Below, piece by piece: positions 8,021 to 17,661 of a DNA stretch of 64,000 nt. How positions within the stretch are numbered: position 1 is the first letter of the stretch; the number at the start of each line of letters is the position of its first letter. This stretch comes from Pantoea endophytica. GTDB taxonomy: Bacteria; Pseudomonadota; Gammaproteobacteria; Enterobacterales; Enterobacteriaceae. Position numbers and translations under genes: made by a program. The DNA lies in contig NZ_PJRT01000024.1 of assembly GCF_002858935.1 (NCBI RefSeq), positions 1 through 64,000 on the forward strand. The letters are read 5' to 3'. The notes under the pieces are model-generated. The model saw only the letters and a list, made by a program, of their open reading frames with translations. It made no database searches and had not been told where the DNA came from.

Positions 8021-11000
8021 TCAGAATTGCCAGCGGACCCCCACGTTATACCGCCACCCTTTGGCACCATTACCATCAATCTCTTTGCGATAATCCGCTT
8101 CCGCATACAACGAAACATCCTTCTGCAAGGTTGCGGTGCCGCCTGCGCCCACTTCCCACATTTGACCAAATTTTCCGCTGCTGAAGGTTGCGCCAAACGC
8201 CGGATTATCCACCGAAGACACTGACGTATCCGCAGAGCCGCCCCAACCTTTGTAGTAGTTCGCGCGCAGATAAGGAGTGTATTGACGATTGCTGTCGTCG
8301 GTCCAGGTACGGTCGAGGCGCGCGCCGAGACGACCAATAGTTTGGTTATAGTCGCCGTAACGCACGTTGTTGCCGTCTTTATCGGTGAAATCATTCATAT
8401 TCAGCTTCATGTACATCAGCTGCGCCTGCGGCTCAAGCTTATAGCCATCGCCCAACGCAAACGGATAGCCGCTCTCCAGCGATGCCGTCCAGCCGTGGCC
8501 TTTCAGCTTCGCTACTTCTTGCGTGCGGGCGATATCGGTTTCGCCGCGATGCCAGTCAAATGACAACACACCGTCCAGATAGAAGCCGCTCTGACGCTGC
8601 CAGGTGCCGTAAAACGCCAGGCTGTCGCTGTCGAAAGTGGTGCTGCTGTAACCGTCGGCCGCATGCGGACGAATGCGCGTATTACCGCGCGTATAGGCTA
8701 AACCGCCGCGCAGGCTATCCTGCTCGCCATCGAGTCGCAGCAGATTGCCGCCCACCTGCACCGCACTGTAATCAAGGTCAAAGTCATAACCGAAGTCACG
8801 GAAACTCTTATCGCTCTTGTACTTCAGGTTCGAGCCGATATAGCGCAGGAACATCTCGCCGTCGTTGCCTTGCGGACGTGTCTGCTCGTGGCGCAGTTCA
8901 CCAAGACGTTTATGCAGATCGTCGATAATCGCCGAGGTGTAATAGGCCAGGCCAACCGGTGCCGACACATAAGATGGCACCTGCGGCACCACCGCCGGAC
9001 GCGAATCGTAGCTTTGCGGCGTGCCAAAGGCATCGGTGACGAAGGTCGGCTGACAGTTAGCGCTATCCTCACACACGTAGTAGTTCGCCAGACGGTAATC
9101 CCAATAGTTATTGCCGCTGCCGCTGACTAAACGCTGGCTGGGATCGCTGCTGCCCGGTGCAAAGGTGTAGAGCCGATATTGCCACGGCCCGGCACCGAGA
9201 TAGCCATCCTTCAACGCGAAGCTGTTGGCGCTGGCATTACCGCCTACCTGCGCCAGCGAGATCCCTTCGTTGCCCTCTACCCCTCCATTTTGATTGAGAT
9301 CGGTGAGTGCGCCGGTGCTGGCATCCGCCAGTTTCACATTCACCAGCGTGGTACCGCTGGCATTACCGGTGACGTTAATGTGGTCGGTGAACTGATTGCT
9401 TAGCGCACCACCCTGGTTGAGGTTAGTGATCAGATTGAGCTGGCCGCCGCTCGACGCCAGCGAGCCAGCAATATCCAGCGTGTTGCCTGGCGAACCCGCA
9501 CCGTTGGTGAGATCCAGCGTACCGGCGTTGTTCACCAGCAGCGAATCGGCGGTGCCGCCGGATAGCGTCGGATGCACGTTATCGCCGGCATACAGTGTGG
9601 AATCCGCATCGACATTGATGGTGCTGTGCGCCAGCTGCAGGTTATCGGTTAGTGTCCATTGGGTATTGGCGAAGTTGATGGTGCTCCAGCCGCTGCCAAG
9701 ATTAACGCCTTTGCTGAGATCGTCGGCGCTGAAGCTGCCGCCGCGCGCGCCAATCTGATTGAAGGTCAAGGTGTTGCCGGTGCCATTACCGCTGGTGAGA
9801 TGGTAGGTGGTGCCGAGATCGACATTGCTCACTTCAGCGGTGTTGTTGTTGTCGTTGCCCATGGTCAGGCTGCCGTTGAGCGTTCCGCCCGTCCAGCGGA
9901 ACCGATCCGATCCGCCGCCCGGATTGATATCGCCCTGCACCGCGCCTTCGGTCAGCAGAATTTCGTCATCGGCGTTGCTGCCCGCTACCGCCACGGTTTG
10001 TGGATTAGCGGTGATGATGTTGCCGAGGTTCTCGAAGATGGTTTTACCGCCGCGCAGATCCACCACCGGCGCCGTCAGGCTGTTGGAGGTGAAGTTGCCG
10101 GTATTGACGATGGTGCCCGCCGTGCTGGAGACCAGCGCCGATCCGCCCGCCGCATTGTCGATATTGACGTTGGCGGCGGTGGTGACATTGCCGGTGGTAT
10201 TGGCGCGAATACCGGTGCCGCCTGCGCCGGTAACATTAAATTGATAGCCCGACCCCAACGTCAGATCGCCGCGGGTGGTGGAACCATCGGCATTGGCGAT
10301 ATTCAGGCCGCTGCCGCTGCCGGAGACGTTGGTGGTCACCGTCGAAGCCGGATCAAATGGCACGGCGGTGCGAATCCCGTTGCCGTCGCCGACGTTAATG
10401 GTGAGATTGCTCAGACCAACGTTGCTCAGTTCGGCGCGGTTTTCGATGCCGTTGCCACTGCCCAGCACGTTCACCGTGGCGTCGCTGGCGCTGAGAGCGG
10501 TCGCACCGCTGTCCAGCAGGATGCCGTGCGCATTGCCGCGCGTGGTGATCACCGTGTCGCTGCCGGTAAGCGCCAGCTGCGCGTCGTCGCTGATGCGCAC
10601 GCCCGCGATACCGTTATCGACATTGATGGTGCCGCCTTTCGCCAGCGTGCTGCCGCTGCCGGAGACATCCAGCCCGGTGCCGTTGGCTACGTTGACCACG
10701 CCGTTGTTGGTCAGCGTGCTGCCGGCGCGCGAACGGATCCCAATATTGTTGCTGCCGGTGAGGTTCACATTGCCGTTGTTGACCAGCTCTGCGCCGTTAG
10801 TGACATCAAAACCCATCGCGCCATTGCCCGCGCCGCTCACATTGCCGTTGCTGGTAACGCGGGTGGCCGCCGCGCTGCCATCCAGCGCGTTACTCAAATC
10901 GGTACGCAGATTATTAATCAGCACGCCGACCGCGTTGCTGCCGCTGAGATTGATGCTGCTGCCGCTATCGAGCGTGGCGTTCGCACCGCCTTCGGCACGG

Positions 11001-14000
11001 ATCGCCGTACTGCCCTGGCCGCTGGCGGTGAAGTTGGCGTTGCTGCTATTCAGGCTGCTGCCGCTGCCGGAGATAATCGCGCCGGTGCTGTTGCTGGCGC
11101 TGGCGGTGAGGGTGGTCGGCGTGGTGAAACTCAGCGCCGCGCCGTCATCAATGCGATAGCCGGTTGAGCCGCTACTGTTGATATTTAACGCATTGGTGGC
11201 GGAGCTAATGCGCGATCCGCTGCCCGCCGCGTGATAGGCAATTTGGTCACTGTTATTGAGTACCGGCGCTGAACCGGCGGCGATATTCACCAGCGCGCCG
11301 TTGAGCGCTTCCGCCCCAATCGCGCCGGTGCCGTTGAGATTCAGCGTGCCAGCGTTCAGGTTGGCTACCGCGCGATTGCCGCTGGCGCTGACGCCTCGGC
11401 TGCGGTTAGTGGTGCTGCCGCCATTAACATTGATGGTGCCGGTGTTATTGGCGGTGGTGGCAAAGGTGCTGCTGCCGCTGTTCACCGCGATGCCGGTGCC
11501 GCCATCGTTGATGTTGATATTGCCGCTGTTGGTGCCGGTCGCACCGCTCTCGACGCGAATGCCGGTGGCGTTGGCGCCGCTGAAGGTGATATCGCCGCTG
11601 TTGGTCAACTGCGCGCGATTGCGGGCCAGATAACCAGTCAATCCACTCTGTGACGCATTCAATGACGCCGCAGAGTTCAGGCGGGTGCTGGTCACCGGCG
11701 AGCCGCTGTTTCTGCCAAAGATATCGTGTTTTTGTCCGTCAACGATCGCGCCAATTGCGTTGCTACCGGTGAGATTCATGGTGGTTGCGGCATCAATAAT
11801 ACCCGTTGCGCCCCCTTCCACCGTGATGCCATTGGCACCGCTGCCGCTGACGTTGATCACCGCCGCATCGCTGCTCACTTCGGTGCCTGCGCCGCTACCG
11901 AGCACGGCGGTAGAACCGGCACCCGACGCGGTGAGCGACAAGGCGTTACCGTTGAAGTCTGCGCCCTGCTCAACACGAAACAGCGTGGAGTTCTGCGTGG
12001 TGACATCAAACGGATTGTTGCCCAGCACGTTAATCAGCGCATTGGGGCCGTAGGCAAAGAAGGCGATCTGATTGGTACCGTTAGAAAAGGTCGGCACGGC
12101 AGCCGGGTCCACGGTCACCGTGGAATTGCCGCGCGCATGTACGCCGATCGCGCCATTGCCGCTGAGATTGATCGGGCCATCGACGGTGGCCTGCGCCGTG
12201 CCGGTTGCACCTTGCCCTTCCACCCACACGCCATAGTTGCGCGTGCCGCTGGCCGGATCGGCCCCGCCCGCCACGTTGATGGTGCCGGTTGAGGTGGCGC
12301 TGGCGGTGTTGCCATTGGTCGCCAGCACTTTCAGGCCGGTGCCGTTCACGCCATTCAGGTTAATGGTACCCGCGTTATTGATGTTGCCGGCACTGTTGGT
12401 CACCAGCATGCCGACGTTTTCACGCGGAATGGTGGCAGCCGCACCGTTCACATTGATGGTGCCGGTGTTGATCATGGTGGCGTTATTTGCGCCGGTCGCC
12501 GACATCCCCGCCGCATTTTGCGTTCTCGTGCCGAGGGTAATGCTGCCGTTGTTAACCGCGTTGCCGTTGGCGACCAGGGCGATACCGCTGGTCAACCCGC
12601 TTTGGTTCATCGCGGTATCCGCAGTCGCTTCACCCAGGCTGTTTTGCGGTCCGCGACCAATGTAGATATTGCCGCTGGCGTTATTGGTGAAGCTGGAAGT
12701 GGCGTCGGTCAGTAACACGCCAGACGCGGTACCGCGCGCGCTCGAACCGTTGACGCCGACGTTGATATTGCCGCTGTTATTGGCGGTGGATGACACGCCA
12801 AGATTGATGCCCGCCACGCCATACTGTGAATTGCTGCCGGTGGTGGCGAGGTTGAGGATGCCGTTGTTGTTAAAGGTGCTACCGGTTTGCACGGCTACGC
12901 CATTGGCACCGTAGCCGGTCGAGCCAATGCCGGTACCATCCTGACGATTGAGGAAGCCGCCGTTAATTACCCCATTATTGGTTCCACTGCTGTTATCGGT
13001 TAACACCAGCGCCGTGCCGTTATTGGTGATGCTGCCGCGACTCGCCAGTTTGCCATCAATCACCGCTTGCGCGCCGTTGGAGGCTTTGATCGCACCGCCC
13101 GTCGCGCCCACCACTTCCAGCGTTTTACCCGCCGCCAGATTGACCCTCGCGTCCGCGCCATTGGCATTGATCACAATGCGATTGCCGATCGCCTGCGTCA
13201 CCTCGTCTGGCGGCGTGGCGCTAACGTTGTAGACGATGTTGGCATTGGTGAAGGTGACAGCTTTATTGAACTCAGGCAGATAACGGGTTTTATCAAGATT
13301 GCCCGCCTGCAGCTGACCGATCAGCCAGTTGTTGTAGTTTTGCAGCTGGCTGGCGTTGGTGACGGTAAAGCTGGTGCTTTTGCCATCCAGCGTCTGCACG
13401 CTGAATGCGCCGTTATAGGTGGCGAGGTTTTGCACCTGATAGCTGCTGGTGGCCGATCCCGCGCCGTCCGGCGTGGCGGTGGCACCGAAAAAGCTGATGC
13501 GGTTATTGCTGTTCCAGTTCACCGTGCCAGTGCCGCTCACATCAAATAGCTGTGTCTGTTTGGCGGCCATGGTCCAGCTGTTGGTGCTGGCGCTGCTGAG
13601 CGCATTCGCCTGGCCGATATTCACATCCAGCGTGCCGCCGGTGACATCCGCAATGCGCGCATCGATGTACTGCGCATCATTGACGTTCTGCACATCCGGC
13701 ACGCTGGTGGCGCTGGTGACGGGCGCTAAGGCGACAAGACTGGCGGAGTTATATACCTGGAATGTGCTGTTGGTGCCGGTTGCGGGATCGGGCGTGGTGA
13801 TCGCAAAGTTTTGCGGGCCGGGATCCAGGCGATCCTGATTGAGATACTGCGATCCCGAGGTGATCGCCACTTGCCCGAGCGTGGTGGTGACCGCGCCATC
13901 CGTTCCTGCCGTGAATGCCTGATTGCCGGTCAAAGTTTCATTGCCGCTGCTAACGGTAATTTTACCGGTTTGGTTGTCATTATTTTCTGGTGTGTAAGTC

Positions 14001-14092
14001 CCCAACGTAACAGCCTGACTTTGCATTGCTGGATAGATCAGCAATTGCGCCGCCAACATCCCTAATGCGATAGGATTTAATGTAAACCTCAT
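8021..14092 (-). CDS. Giant autotransporter (type Va) with repetitive passenger
   Basis: A 2023-residue secreted surface protein. Residues 1-28 look like a signal peptide (ending QSQAVT). The passenger, to about residue 1740, is Gly/Asn/Ser/Thr-rich with many degenerate beta-helix turns such as NNSGNINV, NNGTINVNG, GANATGI and GTGL. Two cysteines (VCEDSANCQ) sit just before the barrel. The last ~280 residues are the 12-strand translocator, from EMFLRYIGSNLKY to the terminal GVRWQF, with the aromatic end needed for BAM insertion. No protease triad or obvious autocleavage site could be recognised. A strong ribosome site, GGAGGAAGT, precedes the ATG. Role is probably adhesion or aggregation, by family. 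Tandem hairpin repeats begin directly behind the stop. Confidence 0.9.
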   Translation of the reverse strand: MRFTLNPIALGMLAAQLLIYPAMQSQAVTLGTYTPENNDNQTGKITVSSGNETLTGNQAFTAGTDGAVTTTLGQVAITSGSQYLNQDRLDPGPQNFAITTPDPATGTNSTFQVYNSASLVALAPVTSATSVPDVQNVNDAQYIDARIADVTGGTLDVNIGQANALSSASTNSWTMAAKQTQLFDVSGTGTVNWNSNNRISFFGATATPDGAGSATSSYQVQNLATYNGAFSVQTLDGKSTSFTVTNASQLQNYNNWLIGQLQAGNLDKTRYLPEFNKAVTFTNANIVYNVSATPPDEVTQAIGNRIVINANGADARVNLAAGKTLEVVGATGGAIKASNGAQAVIDGKLASRGSITNNGTALVLTDNSSGTNNGVINGGFLNRQDGTGIGSTGYGANGVAVQTGSTFNNNGILNLATTGSNSQYGVAGINLGVSSTANNSGNINVGVNGSSARGTASGVLLTDATSSFTNNASGNIYIGRGPQNSLGEATADTAMNQSGLTSGIALVANGNAVNNGSITLGTRTQNAAGMSATGANNATMINTGTINVNGAAATIPRENVGMLVTNSAGNINNAGTINLNGVNGTGLKVLATNGNTASATSTGTINVAGGADPASGTRNYGVWVEGQGATGTAQATVDGPINLSGNGAIGVHARGNSTVTVDPAAVPTFSNGTNQIAFFAYGPNALINVLGNNPFDVTTQNSTLFRVEQGADFNGNALSLTASGAGSTAVLGSGAGTEVSSDAAVINVSGSGANGITVEGGATGIIDAATTMNLTGSNAIGAIVDGQKHDIFGRNSGSPVTSTRLNSAASLNASQSGLTGYLARNRAQLTNSGDITFSGANATGIRVESGATGTNSGNININDGGTGIAVNSGSSTFATTANNTGTINVNGGSTTNRSRGVSASGNRAVANLNAGTLNLNGTGAIGAEALNGALVNIAAGSAPVLNNSDQIAYHAAGSGSRISSATNALNINSSGSTGYRIDDGAALSFTTPTTLTASASNSTGAIISGSGSSLNSSNANFTASGQGSTAIRAEGGANATLDSGSSINLSGSNAVGVLINNLRTDLSNALDGSAAATRVTSNGNVSGAGNGAMGFDVTNGAELVNNGNVNLTGSNNIGIRSRAGSTLTNNGVVNVANGTGLDVSGSGSTLAKGGTINVDNGIAGVRISDDAQLALTGSDTVITTRGNAHGILLDSGATALSASDATVNVLGSGNGIENRAELSNVGLSNLTINVGDGNGIRTAVPFDPASTVTTNVSGSGSGLNIANADGSTTRGDLTLGSGYQFNVTGAGGTGIRANTTGNVTTAANVNIDNAAGGSALVSSTAGTIVNTGNFTSNSLTAPVVDLRGGKTIFENLGNIITANPQTVAVAGSNADDEILLTEGAVQGDINPGGGSDRFRWTGGTLNGSLTMGNDNNNTAEVSNVDLGTTYHLTSGNGTGNTLTFNQIGARGGSFSADDLSKGVNLGSGWSTINFANTQWTLTDNLQLAHSTINVDADSTLYAGDNVHPTLSGGTADSLLVNNAGTLDLTNGAGSPGNTLDIAGSLASSGGQLNLITNLNQGGALSNQFTDHINVTGNASGTTLVNVKLADASTGALTDLNQNGGVEGNEGISLAQVGGNASANSFALKDGYLGAGPWQYRLYTFAPGSSDPSQRLVSGSGNNYWDYRLANYYVCEDSANCQPTFVTDAFGTPQSYDSRPAVVPQVPSYVSAPVGLAYYTSAIIDDLHKRLGELRHEQTRPQGNDGEMFLRYIGSNLKYKSDKSFRDFGYDFDLDYSAVQVGGNLLRLDGEQDSLRGGLAYTRGNTRIRPHAADGYSSTTFDSDSLAFYGTWQRQSGFYLDGVLSFDWHRGETDIARTQEVAKLKGHGWTASLESGYPFALGDGYKLEPQAQLMYMKLNMNDFTDKDGNNVRYGDYNQTIGRLGARLDRTWTDDSNRQYTPYLRANYYKGWGGSADTSVSSVDNPAFGATFSSGKFGQMWEVGAGGTATLQKDVSLYAEADYRKEIDGNGAKGWRYNVGVRWQF

Positions 14093-14581
14093 ACTTCCTC
14101 CAGTGGGCGTGCAGCGTCCGCGCTGTTATTGCAACAGCGTTAAATTCTTCGCGTGGGGATAAAGCGGCAGATAATGACCAATCCCGTGTAGCATTTAATT
14201 TGAGAACAACTGTGTGAAGAAATATGGTGCAGCGAAAAAAGGGATGGAATTGTTGTTATAGATTAATTGGCTTTAGGTATAGACTTTTTCGCTGGTGAGT
14301 GCAAAAGACAATTATGAGTAACCTATTGTCATCTCGGGGAATTAATTGCGATGCAGGTTGGATATTCTAAATAAATTGAGGCCATTTTAAATTTAAGGCC
14401 TGACCTTCTATCTCCTTAATAAAACCTTTATTTTTTGCTAACGCTTTACTTACAAACGGTACTTAAGTGGTGAATGTGGCTGTGACGGGTTAAGCGACTT
14501 GAGAGAGTTTAAAAGCGTGATCGTGATCACGGTTAGACCAGGTCACGCTTTATGCCGACCTGGTCGAAATCCGTACTTCAC
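14093..14581. other. Intergenic region before the autotransporter
   Basis: No gene is seen in this 489-bp stretch. It is AT-rich from about 14160 to 14460 and must hold the autotransporter promoter, which I could not place. Next to the murP stop there are two interleaved inverted repeats: AAAGCGTGA/TCACGCTTT (14512-14520 with 14543-14551) and GACCAGGTC/GACCTGGTC (14536-14544 with 14557-14565). They could form alternative stems at the end of the murP message; neither has a clear T-run. Confidence 0.5.
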
Positions 14582-16012
14582 TCAACTTAAATCCACATTG
14601 CGGGTGCCGCCCCACCAGGTAAAGGCGAACCCGCCAATCCATGCCACGATCAGCCCGGCGAGATACACCGCCATGCCGGCAAAAATGCCCTGCGATGAGG
14701 TCATTAGCGGCAATGTGACTAATCCTGAAGGGCCAAACACGGTGTTCATTCCCACTGGTAATCCCAGCCATGCCACCAGCCCGATAAAGAAGCCGCCCAG
14801 CGCACCGCCAAAACAGGCGGTGATAAAGGGTTTCAGACGCGGCAGCGTGACGCCATAAATCAGCGGTTCGCCGACACCGAGCAAGCCCGGCACAATGGCG
14901 CCTTTGATCTGTTTACGCAGCAGTGAGTCTTTATCCGCTTTGCACCATAACGCCAGTGACGCGCCGACCTGCCCGGCGCCGGCCATCGCCAGAATTGGGA
15001 AGAGCGAGTTAAAGCCCTGGGTTTCCATTAGCGCGAAATAGACCGGAATAAAGCCTTGATGAATGCCAAACATCACCGCGATCAAAAACAGTCCGGCCAG
15101 AATAGCGCAACCAAACGGATTGTTATTTAGATGAATGAACAACCACGACATGCCTTTAAATAATTCGCCGCCGATTGGCATAATCACCAGGAAAGTCACC
15201 GCGCCGGTAATTAATAACGTCAGCAACGATGTCAGGATCATATCGAGATTATCGGGAATGATTTTTCGCAGCTGTTTCTCAATCCAGGCACCAAATATTG
15301 CCGCCAGCAGCACGCCAATAATATTGCCGCGCGGATCGATCACCATGCCGAAGAAATCCTGCATCCCGCTGTAATAACCGACCTTCGCGTCAGGGATATA
15401 ACCGAGCACAAACAGCGAGGCGATAATGGCCCCGTTGACGCCGGTACCGCCAAAGGCTTTCTGCGCGTTATAGCCAATCAAAATACTCAGGAAGGTGAAC
15501 AACCCTTTGCCAAACACCTTCATGTACGCCACGGTATCCAGCAGCCAGCGTGCATGATCGCCAGGCTGATTAAGGTGGAAGATCTGCTCAATCAGCGTGG
15601 CGAAACCCAGCAGCAAGCCGGCACCGATAAAACCGGGGATCAGCGGCGTAAAGATGGTGGCGAAGCAGGAGAGAAAACGGTGCAATGCGCTGGTCTGCTT
15701 CGCCTTCATCTGCTGCTTTTGCGCGCTGGCGATGGCCTGCAGATCGCCCGGCGCCTGTTGATTAAGCAGTGCCTGCATTTTCTCTGCTGCAGTTTGCGCT
15801 TTACCGGGACCGAGCACGATCTGCAGCTGCGCATCGCTGTCGATCACGCCCAGCACGCCCGGCAGCGTTTTGAGTGTGGCGCTATCCACTCGCGCGGCAT
15901 CGTTTAGTGTCAGACGCAGGCGCGTCATGCAGTTGCCGCACTGCACCACATTATTGGCGCCGCCCACCGCCAGCAAAATGTCGCGCACCAGATCTTCGGT
16001 AATGGCCGCCAT
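14582..16012 (-). CDS. murP: PTS N-acetylmuramic acid transporter, EIIBC
   Basis: Imports N-acetylmuramate and phosphorylates it to the 6-phosphate. The EIIB domain is at residues 1-85, with the phospho-accepting C28 in [11 protein letters not shown] charged linker of about 30 residues leads to a roughly ten-helix EIIC domain, with [16 protein letters not shown] and [14 protein letters not shown], the sugar-binding signature. It has no EIIA domain and so needs the glucose EIIA, as in E. coli. Length 476 versus 474. Its ATG overlaps the murQ stop by one base (TAATG), showing translational coupling in a murQP operon. Confidence 0.92.
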   Translation of the reverse strand: MAAITEDLVRDILLAVGGANNVVQCGNCMTRLRLTLNDAARVDSATLKTLPGVLGVIDSDAQLQIVLGPGKAQTAAEKMQALLNQQAPGDLQAIASAQKQQMKAKQTSALHRFLSCFATIFTPLIPGFIGAGLLLGFATLIEQIFHLNQPGDHARWLLDTVAYMKVFGKGLFTFLSILIGYNAQKAFGGTGVNGAIIASLFVLGYIPDAKVGYYSGMQDFFGMVIDPRGNIIGVLLAAIFGAWIEKQLRKIIPDNLDMILTSLLTLLITGAVTFLVIMPIGGELFKGMSWLFIHLNNNPFGCAILAGLFLIAVMFGIHQGFIPVYFALMETQGFNSLFPILAMAGAGQVGASLALWCKADKDSLLRKQIKGAIVPGLLGVGEPLIYGVTLPRLKPFITACFGGALGGFFIGLVAWLGLPVGMNTVFGPSGLVTLPLMTSSQGIFAGMAVYLAGLIVAWIGGFAFTWWGGTRNVDLS

Positions 16013-16923
16013 TATTGCGCTCCTGCGTCACGCAAAGCGTTGCGAATGAAGCCCTGATTCTGACTCAGCAGCGATTTTGCTTCATCGGCCGTTAATCCCG
16101 CCAGCACCATGACAATCGCGGTTTTACAGTGCCCATTACTCGCCGCCAACGCCTGCTGTGCGGTAGCATCGTCACAGTCGGAGGCTTGTTTGACGATGTT
16201 CACCTGGCGCTGCACCAGCTTCTGGTTGGTGGCTTCCACATCGACCATCAGATTGCCGTACACCTTGCCGCTGCGAATCATCGCGCCGGTGGTGAGCATA
16301 TTTAGCACCAGCTTCTGCGCCGTGCCGGCTTTCATGCGCGAAGAACCGGTGACCACTTCCGGGCCGACCACCGGGGTCAACGCCACATCCGCGGCCTGCG
16401 ACATTGGACTGTTGGGATTACAGGTTAACGCTGCGGTAAATGCGCCTTGCTGACGCGCGTACGCCAGCGCGCCCAGCACATAGGGCGTGCGGCCGCTGGC
16501 GGCAATCCCGACCAGCACATCGTTAGCGTTGAAATTGATATCACGCAGATCCTGCGCGCCCTGCTCCACGTTGTCTTCGGCGTTTTCCACCGCCTGCAGA
16601 ATTGCGGTGTGGCCGCCAGCAATTAGCCCAACCACCTGGCTGCGCGGCGTGCCGAAGGTCGGCGGACATTCGCTGGCATCCAGAATCCCCAGACGACCCG
16701 ACGTGCCTGCGCCGCAATAGATCAGGCGACCGCCTTTGCTGAAGGCGTGGGTGATGGCATCCACCACCTGCGCAATCTGCGGCACGATGGCTTCCACCGC
16801 CAGCGCCACTTTTTTGTCTTCATCATTGATCACCCGCAGCATCGCTTCGGTGGTCAGCTCATCAATGTTCTGACTGGCGGGATTACGACCTTCGGTGATC
16901 ATCTGGCTCAGATCGATCTGCAT
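16012..16923 (-). CDS. murQ: N-acetylmuramic acid 6-phosphate etherase
   Basis: Cleaves the lactyl ether of MurNAc 6-phosphate to GlcNAc 6-phosphate and D-lactate, feeding wall sugars into amino-sugar catabolism. A 303-residue SIS-domain protein with [15 protein letters not shown] (about 71-85), the phosphosugar site [15 protein letters not shown], and the family tail of UBA-like helices. The start is supported by AGGAGTGTCTC. It is first in the murQP pair. The divergent regulator murR found next to murQ in E. coli is absent; a HicB-type gene sits there instead. Confidence 0.95.
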   Translation of the reverse strand: MQIDLSQMITEGRNPASQNIDELTTEAMLRVINDEDKKVALAVEAIVPQIAQVVDAITHAFSKGGRLIYCGAGTSGRLGILDASECPPTFGTPRSQVVGLIAGGHTAILQAVENAEDNVEQGAQDLRDINFNANDVLVGIAASGRTPYVLGALAYARQQGAFTAALTCNPNSPMSQAADVALTPVVGPEVVTGSSRMKAGTAQKLVLNMLTTGAMIRSGKVYGNLMVDVEATNQKLVQRQVNIVKQASDCDDATAQQALAASNGHCKTAIVMVLAGLTADEAKSLLSQNQGFIRNALRDAGAQ

Positions 16924-17035
16924 GAGACACTCCTGTGTGAGAATAATTTATTCGTGAAACTATATATCACACAGAATTGTTAATTCCTCTGCTGCGCGGG
17001 ATTTTTTTGTTTTTTGCCGCAGCGGACATAAAAAA

Positions 17036-17051
17036 ACCCGCCGAAGCGGGT
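17036..17051 (-). terminator. Terminator after hicB-like gene
   Basis: ACCCGC-CGAA-GCGGGT hairpin, with a T-rich tail on the minus strand. It ends the leftward hicB-like transcript before the murQ promoter. Confidence 0.8.
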
Positions 17052-17063
17052 CGTTTTCGTGGT

Positions 17064-17468
17064 TCAGGCGTTTGCCAATTCTTTGCGCGCTAACGCGGCC
17101 AAAAAACCGCTTCTGGAACCATATTCACGATGGTGATCGACATAGCTATCAATTTTAGTTAACAGATTCTGCGGCAAGGTGATGTTGAGCTTTACTGCTT
17201 TGCCTTCATAGCGACTGAGATCGATATCGACAAAGGCCCAATAACCACCCTGACAATTTTCATCCTCAATATGCGTTTCAATGTTCGTTGCCACCGGCAC
17301 CTCGTAACCCGCATCAGTCGACGACTCAACATGCGAATCAATCGCAGCAGAAGCATCGGTTAATGCATCATCCACTGTCTCGCCAGCAAAAAAACATCCA
17401 ACAACGTCCGGTACAAAGCCAGAATAGGTGTTGCTTTCTGTCTTATGAAGATAAACGGGGAATCTCAT
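17064..17468 (-). CDS. HicB-family antitoxin-like protein, apparently orphan
   Basis: 134 residues. The N-terminal half is the degraded RNase-H-like HicB fold (FPVYLHKTESNTYSGFVPDVVGCFFAGETVDDAL). The C-terminal half is a ribbon-helix-helix DNA-binding domain (VKLNITLPQNLLTKIDSYV, then SRSGFLAALARKEL). HicB proteins neutralise the mRNA-cleaving HicA toxin and repress their own promoter. No HicA frame is found within 120 bp on either side, so this is either a solitary regulator or the survivor of a lost pair. Flanked by terminators, it stands as a single gene. Confidence 0.8.
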   Translation of the reverse strand: MRFPVYLHKTESNTYSGFVPDVVGCFFAGETVDDALTDASAAIDSHVESSTDAGYEVPVATNIETHIEDENCQGGYWAFVDIDLSRYEGKAVKLNITLPQNLLTKIDSYVDHHREYGSRSGFLAALARKELANA

Positions 17469-17582
17469 GTTGAGCCCTCACTTGAAAATGATTTTAAAAG
17501 ACTTGAAGAAAATATGGGTAGTTATAGTGGGTATGGATTTAAGCAAGGGTTTGAGGCAAAGGGTTATAAGACTTGTCTGTAG
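17445..17582 (+). other. 45-codon open frame opposite the hicB start, doubtful
   Basis: ATG at 17445 opens a frame ending at TAG 17580-17582. Its product (FKRLEENMGSYSGYGFKQGF in its middle) looks protein-like, with a mixed, low-repeat composition. It has no ribosome site and overlaps the 5' end of the hicB-like gene by 24 bp. It may be the tail of a gene truncated at this locus, or chance. I do not recognise a family. Confidence 0.15.
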
Positions 17583-17593
17583 CAGGCATAAAA

Positions 17594-17613
17594 AAACCCG
17601 CCGAAGCGGGTTT
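17594..17613 (-). terminator. Terminator after gltP
   Basis: AAACCCGC-CGAA-GCGGGTTT followed by a T-run on the minus strand. A second perfect 10-bp inverted repeat, GTAGTGGTCG / CGACCACTAC (17620-17649), lies between it and the gltP stop, giving two stacked hairpins at the 3' end. Confidence 0.8.
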
Positions 17614-17661
17614 CTGTGCGTAGTGGTCGCCATGAATATCGACCACTACGGCGCAGGTGCG

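Noticed and set aside
7717..8394. 225-codon minus-strand frame through the tandem repeats
   Set aside because: It exists only because the 130-bp repeat stays open; it overlaps the autotransporter end and repeats the same peptide.
9659..11167. 502-codon open frame on the plus strand
   Set aside because: It is antisense to the autotransporter, made of GADINAAG-like low-complexity text that mirrors the passenger repeats; no ribosome site or domain.
10000..13000. Regularly spaced repeats that might suggest a CRISPR array
   Set aside because: They are degenerate codon-level repeats of the autotransporter's beta-helix, with no constant repeat-spacer structure and no cas genes.
14517..14535. CGTGATCGTGATCACG as a CRP site
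   Set aside because: Half-sites are imperfect and it lies behind murP, 440 bp from the autotransporter start, so a regulatory role is not supported.
17469..17590. Possible hicA toxin upstream of the hicB-like gene
   Set aside because: All three minus-strand frames were read; none gives a HicA-like sequence and all are interrupted or too short.
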